A stretch of DNA of 64,000 nt, from contig NW_024468910.1 in NCBI RefSeq assembly GCF_011745365.1, positions 3,996,068 through 4,060,067 of the forward strand, in the 5' to 3' direction. The DNA is from Cryphonectria parasitica EP155. Taxonomy: Eukaryota > Ascomycota > Sordariomycetes > Diaporthales > Cryphonectriaceae. This document shows, piece after piece, positions 55,626 through 64,000 of the stretch. Under the pieces are notes generated by a model that was not told the origin of the DNA, did not search any database, and was given only the letters and a program-made list of their open reading frames with translations. How positions within the stretch are numbered: position 1 is the first letter of the stretch; each line of letters starts with the position of its first letter. A program made the translations under genes and the position numbers.

Positions 55626-57416
55626 ACTCACATGCTTTGCAAAACATTCCCTCCCGAGCCACCACCTCATGCTCTCTGCACTGACATAGACGGGAGCGAA
55701 CTGGAACATCCTGTCGCGCAGCCCACGGTCCCACCTGGTATCCGACCAGTCAAACAGGAACGAAAAGACCTTGTATCCCAGCCACCCATACAACCCAGAG
55801 GGCAAGAGCCCGTGCATGGTCATCATAATCGGGATAAAGGCATGAATGCCAAACATCAGCCTGAACATGGCGGGCGTGATGACGCGCATGAACTTGAAGT
55901 ACATCTTGCCAATCAGGGGCCCCGCATAGGCAGCGGGCGCCAGCGCGCAAAACACGCTCAGCTTCTCGCCCAGCTCGGGCCGCTGCTCCTTGGCGAGCGC
56001 CACAAAGGTCTCGGTGGTGCCCTGGGAGTGCGCGATGAGCCCACACCTGGCGAAACCTGTCTCGTACAACACACGCGAGGTCAGTGCCGGCAGGTCAAAC
56101 ACGCCCATCTGGCGGATGTTCCAGCACCACATGCGCGGGTCGCCGTAGTCGAGCAGCACGTGCCGTGGGCGGAAGCCACACCGGTTGTTGCCCAGCCAGA
56201 CGTCGAAGCCGGCCTTACAGAGCCAGAAGGCGAGCGAATGGTCGTCGTTGACGCAGTAAGCGCCCGCGCTCTGAAGCAGGCCGTGCACGAGGAGCACGGG
56301 GTACTTGCGGGGGGCATCTGGGTCGCGGAGCCGTCTTCTAGCGCCCTGCTGCTGCTGCTGCTGCTGCTGCTGTTCTTGCTGCTTCTGTTTCTTCTTCTGC
56401 CGTTTCTGCTGTCGTGAGCCGCCGGTGAAAGGGTCTGGGCCGCGGGGGCCACGGTCCTCGGGCTGCAGGGCCTCGTACTCGCGCGGGTCGTAGACGTGCC
56501 ACAGGTCAATAATGAAGCCGTCCTCGGTCTGGACCTCGAACTCTTCTACGTCCAGCCCGACGCGGCGGGCGTAGTAACCCACGTCGCACTTGACTGGATC
56601 TGGCCCGCCCTCGGTGGGCTCGTAGCCGTCGTTGTCCACAGGCATCTCGTGGTCCGCTGGGATGCGCTCCTGGGACGGCCGTCTCTTCCAGTTCCGCTCC
56701 ATCGCCCTCCGTGCGGCCGCGCGCCGCATTTCTTCCTCGTAGAAGGGTCGGTCTCGGTCCGGATTGCGAAAGGTCAGGCGCAGCCACGCATTTCTGACGA
56801 CGGTGGGGATGCTGGTGAAGAGCGAGCCGAGAACAATGACACCTAGGAAGGACATGCTCAGGAAGAACGAGGACACGCGAAAGGTCGCGCACTGCAGGTC
56901 TCGCACGATCGAAGGCGGGCCATAGAGGGGCAGGGGCGGGAACAGCGGGTTCGTGTGCGAGGGCGGCATTGCCTTGCGCAGCGTCCCGCCAGCTGATTTT
57001 TGCAGCGACTTGCCGTTGGACACGGAGGCCACATGGATGCCCTGCGCAGTGTCATCCTTTTTTCCTCCCTCTCCTTCCCCCTCTTCCTTGTCGTCGTCGT
57101 CGTCCTCCTCCTCCTCCTCCTCCGCCTCCTCTCCTTCATGTGACGGCCCATCCTGTTCCAGCTCGCTCTTCAGGCTGTTCAGCTTGTGCGCCTCGGGCAG
57201 CGGTACGCCAGGCAGTCTGTTGCCATCGCTCGTGACGAGGACTGGATCCAGAGGTGTAACGAACTTGGCCTCGGCAGCGACCTCGGCGTCGCCCTGCTCA
57301 GGGGTCTTGTGCGACAGCTTTTCGGCCTGCTTGGTAAACTCGACGGCCCGCGCTATCGCCGATGCCCCCTTTGGCCTGGCCGCGCCCTGCGCTGTAGAGT
57401 CGCTGCCGCCCGTCAT
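54795..57416 (-). CDS. Steryl ester hydrolase-like lipase (Tgl1/Yeh family)
   Basis: An alpha/beta-hydrolase of the acid-lipase/steryl-ester-hydrolase group, probably membrane- or lipid-droplet-associated, releasing fatty acids from steryl or acyl-glycerol esters. There are two exons, 57416-55632 and 55463-54795, with a 168-base intron in phase 0, giving 817 residues. The first ATG starts MTGGSDSTAQG. An acidic low-complexity region (about 105-125) precedes a membrane segment at about 190-220 (FFLSMSFLGVIVLGSLF). The lipase domain begins near residue 275 with EEFEVQTEDGFIIDLWHV. The oxyanion region is LLVHGLLQSAGA, and the nucleophile is Ser464 in AHSQGT, where the family usually has GHSQG. 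The Asp (VCGRDNLVDG) and His (EYEHLDVIWAMDA) lie in exon 2, so splicing is needed for the triad. A Gln run lies before the lipase core. The C-terminus is acidic and Ser-rich. Confidence 0.88.
55595..55624 (-). repeat. 30-base A/T homopolymer within the lipase intron
   Basis: Poly-A on the plus strand, so a 30-base U run in the transcript. It starts seven bases after the 5' splice site. Confidence 0.95.
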
Positions 57417-59116
57417 CTCTTGTTGTCGTGAACGTGACAGGCTGAACAATGCATAAGGGGCTCGCTCCTCTTTGACTGTAACAAGTCAATCAATTTGTGT
57501 GCTGCGATGCCTTTTCTCAAGAGCAAAGCGAAAGGAATGTCAACGACAACAGCAACAGCAACAAATCTTGGGTCGTAGATTGTAGGACCAGAGAAGTGAT
57601 GATAATAGTGATAATTATGAACAGAAGAAAACCAACGTCATGATCCTTTATTCAAGAACATTAGAAGACTAATAAATAAAAGGTAAGTAAGCGGGTCGGT
57701 CCAGGGAAGAAAAAAAAATATACAACAAAAAGGCCTGCTGGTAGGGGATTTTCAGATGTCAACGCCAGTGTCAACGTCAACTATGTCAGTTCATCATTCT
57801 TGAAAGGGACAACGGGGTCGACTAAAACCTCTAGTGACCATGCTTGCCCCCCCCCTTTGATAGGAGTATGGAGTGTGGGCTAGCACCGGGGTGGTGCTCT
57901 TCCGTGGATATTGCGGCAGTACTTTAGTGTGCGAATTAGATGTCAATGTGCATTATCCATACTACTATACTACTACCATGGCACAATTATGGGTCATGGT
58001 GCGCTATGGGGTGTGCTGAGGAATTGGATCCAGCACACTGGGTCCAGCGCCATGTTGTACTATGGTAAGCGGCAGACGACCCTGCGTCATTCTGCAGGGG
58101 GTGGCCCCCTCTGTGTCGCGAGTCATTGGCTGCTGAGTCGTCCTCGTGTGGGGCCGTTGGGGATGAGACTAAAAAAGACATGTGAAGATCAGACCAAACC
58201 ACGCCTGATCAAACAAGGCAGCTTGTGATGTCGTCGAGAGCTGACACCTGATCCTATTCAAAGAGGTGATAGATCGTAAAGTCTGCACGAGCTGAGCTGA
58301 GCAAAAGCCATGAGGGCAGGGCAGGGCAGGGCAGGCAGGGCAGGCAGAGCAAGGCGGTGGCAAAGAGACTGCCTGGTCTGATCAATCGCTGAAAGAGGAT
58401 CTATTCACGGTGTTGCAGACGGGGAGGCTCCTGAGTGTACTGAGACAAGTCATGGGGCGTCGCTTGGAACGATTGAAGATCTTGGAATGTCATGAACGAT
58501 AAAAATGGATCTGGTAGGCGTACTGTACAGTCTTTCTTGCTTTGTGTGGATGTAAAAGTTGAATGCTGCTTACTAAATCTAAAGAGGAAAGGGAAATCCT
58601 AAACCCTAACCCTGTGACGGTGCTCCTTCCGGGCCTATCCCAGGCTCCCCCTAGTCTCCAACCCTAGAGCGTGTAGTGGGTAGCACTGTACGCGCCTATG
58701 CTTTGCTGCCGAGGTTGTTCTCAACCTCCAGCGCCGAGTTCACCATTTGCTCTCCCACCTAGACCGTTCTCCTCACCCTTAAACCATTGGGACGACTGTG
58801 TCTTCCAGTCGGCATCGTAGCATACTCAGAGAGCTAGTGCTAAGACGTCTGCCGAGCTGCCGTATTCTCTCTCTCTCTCTCTCTTTCTCTCCCCCCTCTT
58901 CGCTGCTCGACGAATCGCAATGGGCGCCAGACAGCAACAAGCTCTACGCCAACACCACAGAAGACAATAAGTCCCGAGCTTCTGAAATCACCGCCGCAGC
59001 CTCGGGTCAAGCTACTTCAGACCGGCTCCGTTTGTAGCTGTCGGTCAACTCACCTCGAGACAAATTGTCTTGCCCCGCCTTCTCTCACTCCTCCTCCTCC
59101 TCAGACCCCCAGGGTC
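57417..59116. promoter_or_regulatory. Divergent upstream region of the lipase and Pex6 genes
   Basis: About 1.7 kb between two divergent genes. It contains one exact GTACTATGGTA motif (58057-58067), a short GGCAG/GGGCA repeat at about 58313-58350 and telomere-like repeats at 58598-58613. Just ahead of Pex6 is a CT-rich leader (about 58866-58892) with a small uORF at 58920-58970 (16 codons plus stop). No other gene supported. Confidence 0.5.
58598..58613 (+). promoter_or_regulatory. Telomere-like CCCTAA element (telo-box type)
   Basis: The sequence CCTAAACCCTAACCCT gives about two and a half CCCTAA units, far from any visible chromosome end. In fungi and plants short AAACCCTAA boxes in promoters are bound by Myb-type telomere-repeat factors. 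It lies about 500 bases upstream of the Pex6 start; function here is inference. Confidence 0.45.
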
Positions 59117-62100
59117 ATGGCCTCTCCGGCTTCTATCGATTTATCCCACCGCAAGCGCAAGAGGAGGCGCAGACAGGACAAACCTCCCGTGGTCGCCAGG
59201 CTTGTCCTTGACGACCATGTCAAGGGGGACGTTGGTATTCTGTCTCAAGACTTGTTCGCTGACTTGTTTCCGCATCTGAGACTTGGTTCGTGTTGCGCCT
59301 TGCTATACTTGCTCTGCCAGAGATGGAAAGGCAGACAGAGACACTCATTGCAATGCTAATCTCTCTTGGGTTTTCGGCGCACAGACGGCGAGCAAGACGA
59401 GAACCAACCTTTCCTTCCCGATGCTCTTCTACACGTCGCCTTGGCCCCGTGGGCTCCTGATGCCTCGCCCGAGACCACCGACTGGACCATCGTCCCCGTC
59501 ACGCAGTCCGCCGCGCTGGCACACTCGACGGTACAGTTCTCGCCCTCGTCGTTGGCCCTGCAGAGCTTTGCGACTCGCCTCCAGCAGGTCGCGCCCTCCA
59601 AACTTTCCAGCCATAGCCGCAGCGGTATCGAGATCTTGGTGCTTGATGTGGTCGCCCTGTCCCTGGACACCGTCTTCGTCAACCTGGAAGGTGAGCTCGC
59701 ACAGAGGCTGGAGAACGGAGAGGGCACCTTCTTTCGGGACCATCCCGATGTCTCAGCCCGGCTCAAGGACAAGGGCAAGGACACTGTCGCCGCACAGTCG
59801 GCCGAGGACCGCTTGAAAGCAGCTCTTCGTGTTGCTCTCGGTACGCTCAAGGTTGTACACGCGGGCGATTTGTTCCCGCTGCCTTTAGCACCCCACCCCA
59901 TCACCCATGTGCCGCCGAACCCCGGAAAGGTCACCCTGTGCGAGCCTGTTGCGCAGGGCATCCTGTCGCCCACCACCAAGATCGTTGTGTCCCGCGGACG
60001 CATCCACTCGCGAAACGGGCGTGTGGCCTCCGCCATTTCTTCCACTTCGCAGCTGAACGGGGTTATCGAGGATGCCGAGGACACCGCGAATGACCAGTTC
60101 TACTCGGCTGCTGAGGAAAGATATAGGACGGAGAATGATGAGAGGATGCAGGCCGAGAGTACCGACGACGGCGGCGTGACCGAGACGGACGAGTCGGAGC
60201 TTTCCATGGACGAGCAGGATGAGCTGTCGGACGATTCGATGGACGACTTGATTTCCCTCCAGGCACCAGCTCTACCTGCGACGGCTGCCAGTGGCGTCTC
60301 GACGATCGCGGCCGGGACGCCCATGACCTTGGGCCGCGGGCGGAAGACAAATGGGGTCAGCACGCCCGGGTCGGTCTTCTCAACCTTCACCGCGACCACT
60401 GCCCGGCCTGACAGACCGCGTGGGCGCCTGTTTAAGGCACAGGGCCTCATGAGACCTATCCCGCCGGAGCTTCTACATCCGAAAGTCGTGCCGGAAGATG
60501 ACGAGGAGGCTCGTGTCTATGTGGACATCAGCAATCTTACCAGGATTGGCTGCTTTTCGGGCGACTGGGCCAGGCTCGAGGCATCGCAGGAGCCGCCATC
60601 CAACGGATTTGGGCACTTTGGCCTCGGCAGCTTTGGCGACGTGGCAGAGGAAGAGCCACAGTGGCGACCTGTGAGGGTCTTTGGCCTGCCAGAGGGATAC
60701 TCGAACAGGCCCGTGACGAGGATCGTCCATTCCAAAAAGTCCGAAGGGCGGCGACCATCGTTCTTCGAGTCACAACTCCAGAAGCCCTCGAGCCCCGCAG
60801 CCTACGCGTCGCCCATATTGCTGGCGAATCTCGAGTCGCCTCCCTACCTGCGGATCTCGCCTCTCAAGAGAGGCTCAACCGTGCTAGCCAAGAATCCATT
60901 GTCCAAACTGACGGGCTCCTCACAACCGCCTTATGCACGCGAGGTCACCTTACGGCACGTCCGAACGCCCAAGTCCGTGGAGAGGGACGTGCAGGTAGCT
61001 GTCATGGCTGGTATCAAGTACTACTTTGAGAAGAAGCTGCGGATCGTGAAAAGTGGCGACCTGATTGCTTTCCCCATCGACACGCAGCTCGGCAGGACGC
61101 TGCAGGAGGCAGATGGCCTTGCCGTTAATGACATTCTGTCTCTGGCAGCCTCAAGAAAGCTGAGCAGGGGCCAAGGCCTGAAACTTGACGAGGTTGTATG
61201 GTTCAAGGTCGCCCACATTGTCCCTCTGAGACAGGACAGGCCCGAGGATGGGGACCACGAGGAAGATCTTTGGGGCTCCGTTGCTTGCATTGACATCTCC
61301 ATGACCCTGCTCCAGCAGACAGGATCAGTCACAAGCCGCATACCTGGGATCAAGGACAACACGTGGGGGTATTACCTGGGTCTCAAGAAACCACCAGACA
61401 GAGCTCTCCAGCCCTCCCCGATTGCAGTGCTGGAGCCAGAGAGGATGCAAATCTCGCCGCTGCGCAGGCGGCTACGCGAGCTGCTTGCGGCCGCGACCAG
61501 CAAGAGAGCCATACACCTCAACATGCCACCTCTTGCAATCCTGCTCGTGTCGACACAGAGGAACATTGGAAAATCCACTGTGGCTTCGGATGCATGCCTT
61601 GACATTGGCCTTCACACGTTTGTTCTGGACGCATACGATATCGTAAACGAAGCGGGCTCGGGCGGCAGCGATGTAAAGACGGAAGGGTTCCTGAAGAGCA
61701 GGGCCGAACGAGCAATGAGCTGTGGCCCTGCTTCCTGCGCACTGCTGATCAGGCATATCGAGGCTCTCACGGCTGACAGGATGGTCTCGTCGATGAAGGA
61801 GATTCTGGCTGATGCCAGAGTACTCATCGCCACCACTACCGAAGTTGACAAGGTGCCCGATGGAGTGCGAGGTCTCTTCACGCATGAGCTTGAGATGAGT
61901 GCGCCTGATGAAGGGGAGCGAGAGGCCATTCTGAAGAACGTGATTGACGCTCGCGGCCTGCACTTGGATCCTGACGTCGACCTGGGCAGTGTTGCGCTGA
62001 AGACGGCCGCCCTGGTCGCGGGAGATCTCGTCGATGTGGTCGACCGAGCGCTCGTAGCACGACAGTCTCGCCTTGAGAAACTGACCTCACAGTCCACAAC

Positions 62101-63687
62101 AACTACCGCCCCCCTACACAGCCAAACTACCATCCGTGACGTACAGGTAGCAGGCGGACCCTCTGCTCGCGGTCTCACACCAGCCGACTTCGATGTTGCC
62201 GTTGATGCTGCGCGCAAGAACTTTGCCGATGCCATCGGAGCACCCAAGATCCCCAATGTGACGTGGGACGACGTGGGTGGCCTCGACAACGTGAAGGACA
62301 CCGTCTCGGAGACCATTCAGCTGCCCCTTGAGCGTCCTGAGCTCTTTGCCAAAGGCATGAAGAAGCGCAGCGGCATCCTCTTCTACGGCCCACCAGGCAC
62401 CGGTAAGACCCTTCTCGCAAAGGCCATCGCCACCGAGTACAGCCTCAACTTCTTCAGCGTCAAGGGGCCCGAGCTTCTCAACATGTACATCGGCGAGAGC
62501 GAAGCCAACGTGCGGCGCGTCTTCCAGCGCGCGCGAGACGCGAGGCCGTGCGTCGTCTTCTTCGACGAGCTGGATTCAGTGGCGCCCAAGCGTGGCAATC
62601 AGGGCGACAGCGGCGGCGTCATGGACCGCATCGTGAGCCAGCTCCTCGCCGAGCTGGATGGCATGTCCAGCGGTGAGGACAGCGCCGGCGGTGTTTTTGT
62701 CATTGGCGCCACCAATCGGCCGGATCTGCTCGACTCGGCTTTGCTGCGCCCGGGTCGGTTTGACAAGATGTTGTACCTGGGCGTGTCGGATACGCATGAG
62801 AAGCAGCTGCGGATCCTGGAGGCCTTGACGAGGAAGTAAGTTTTTCTTCTTTTTTTCTCTGTTCTCCCTTGTTCTTTGACTCCCTACCCTTTCCATCCAA
62901 ATTATACTGACCCTCGTTTTCCTTTCCTCCCAGATTCGTCCTCGACCCAACAGCCTCCCTCCGCGCTGTTGCAGAAAAGCTTCCCTTCACATACACAGGT
63001 GCAGACTTCTACGCTCTCTGCAGCGACGCCATGCTCAAAGCCGTCACCCGCCAATCCGCCAAGGTCGACGCAAAAATCAGGCGCCTCAACACGGAAGCAG
63101 CCGAAGCCGCTGCCGCAGCCGGTGACGGGGCCAAAAAACAAAAGACCCCTAACGTCATCACCACTGCTTACTTCTTTGACCACCACGCCACGCCCGAGGA
63201 CATCGCCGTCATGGTCACGGAGGAGGACTTTATGGCTGCGCACCGCGAGCTGATCCCCAGCGTGTCGGCGGGCGAGCTTGCACATTACCAGCGCGTCAGG
63301 GCCACGTTTGAAGGTGGCCGCGAGGGTGAGGGCGAGGCTGACGACGACGAGAAGAATAAGAAGAAGGCGACGAGACTGACGCCGGCGCCGCTTCAAATGA
63401 CCGGGCGATCGGTATCTGGTGGTGGTGGTGGTGGTGGAGGAGTATCGGCTGGGAAACTGAGCGCCAAGGGCAAGGGAAAAGCAGCGGTTGCAACGATGGG
63501 CAAGGGCAAAGGCAAAGCCATCGCCATGGGTAGTGATGACGACAATGATGATGTCGACGAGGAGGATGAGGAGGACAGTGTGAATGGCGGCGTCTTCTCG
63601 AGGAGGGATAAAGGAAAGGGCAAGGCCGTTGCTGCGGGGTTTCAGACTGGGACGGGTAGTGATGATGAGGGTTTATATGATGACTAG
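59117..63687 (+). CDS. pex6: Peroxisomal AAA-ATPase Pex6
   Basis: One of the two AAA+ ATPases (with Pex1) that pull the ubiquitinated import receptor Pex5 out of the peroxisomal membrane. There are three exons, 59117-59285, 59385-62835 and 62934-63687, with phases 1 and 2 agreeing, giving 1457 residues. Exon 1 begins with a basic head (HRKRKRRRRQ). The D1 ATPase is degenerate: its Walker A position reads STQRNIGKST at about 779-788, as expected for Pex6. The D2 ATPase is canonical, with GPPGTGKT at 1058-1065, the Walker B stretch VVFFDELDS and the arginine-finger region NRPDLLDSALLRPGRFDK. Exon 3 restores TRKFVLDPTASLRAVAEKL and TGADFYALCSDAML. The C-terminal tail has repeated GKGKA basic units alternating with acidic runs. 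The first intron donor is GTTCGT, weaker than usual. A 16-codon uORF lies in the leader. Confidence 0.95.
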
Positions 63688-64000
63688 GTATAGGTGTAAG
63701 CGGACAGAAGTGTTGAACAGGGAAGAAAGATGAAAATAAGAAAAGCATATGTTTTGGATTTGCACACCAGGAAGAAACCATTACCATGTTGTGCGAAAAG
63801 GATCTTTGCTCTTGCGCAACTAGTTTCTGTTTACCAGGTTACATGCCTTGCATCATCCTCCCCCCCCCCCCCCCTCCCCCCCAACCAACAAAATCTTCCT
63901 TTGAAGGCAATCTCTTTGAAGGCCACTGAGATGTGAGCCATGTTCCTACCAACCAAGTACCAAGGCCAGGTATACAGCATGCACTGACTGGGGTTTGCGT
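63688..64000. other. Pex6 3' flank, no gene seen
   Basis: Presumed 3' UTR and flank, with a long C run interrupted once by T near 63860-63882. Nothing else was recognised before the window ends. Confidence 0.6.

Noticed and set aside
57417..57449. 11-residue upstream extension of the lipase
   Set aside because: It begins at TTG; the first ATG in frame is at 57416.

Overview
The window looks like nuclear DNA of a filamentous ascomycete, most like a Sordariomycete. Genes are GC-rich with short GT-AG introns. Long microsatellites and C/G homopolymers fill the intergenic space, which reaches 4-5.7 kb. The protein set is typical of Pezizomycotina: an Msn2-type zinc-finger factor, a bZIP factor, Dph6 fused to RidA-like domains, Oct1, a Mic26/27-type protein, a GT34 mannosyltransferase, a GH125 mannosidase, a secreted GH16 glucanase, a UstYa-type protein and Pex6. 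No prokaryotic or organellar signal was seen. I cannot name the species.

Layout. 1-4.6 kb: no supportable gene. 5.3-7.2 kb (+): Msn2/Seb1-like factor with a long uORF-bearing leader. 7.2-12.6 kb: gene desert. 12.9-15.7 kb (+): Dph6. 16.0-17.0 kb (-): bZIP factor. 19.1-21.5 kb (-) and 22.1-23.1 kb (+): mitochondrial intermediate peptidase and a Mic26/27-like MICOS subunit, transcribed divergently from one 584-bp region. 24.9-25.6 kb (+): uncertain membrane protein. 25.8-27.6 kb (+): type-B carboxylesterase. 28.1-31.2 kb (-): large single-pass membrane glycoprotein of unknown role. 32.7-36.2 kb: AT-richer accessory stretch with a three-exon UstYa-family gene, reassembled here from the minus strand, and a decayed LINE RNase H fragment. 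37.6-37.9 kb (-): 58-residue cysteine-rich microprotein. 42.2-43.8 kb (+) and 46.2-48.2 kb (+): Mnn10-like GT34 and GH125 exo-alpha-mannosidase. 49.4-50.6 kb (-): GH16 endo-glucanase. 54.8-57.4 kb (-): steryl-ester-hydrolase-like lipase. 59.1-63.7 kb (+): Pex6.

Most genes are housekeeping. Two neighbour pairs may be related: the two mitochondrial genes sharing a promoter region, and the two genes acting on alpha-linked mannose. The accessory centre (UstYa gene plus retroelement relic) is the best place to look for something lineage-specific. I saw no tRNA, rRNA, CRISPR array, intact transposon or complete biosynthetic cluster. Gene models are reconstructed by eye from reading frames and splice consensus, so exon boundaries are inference supported by phase agreement and family similarity.
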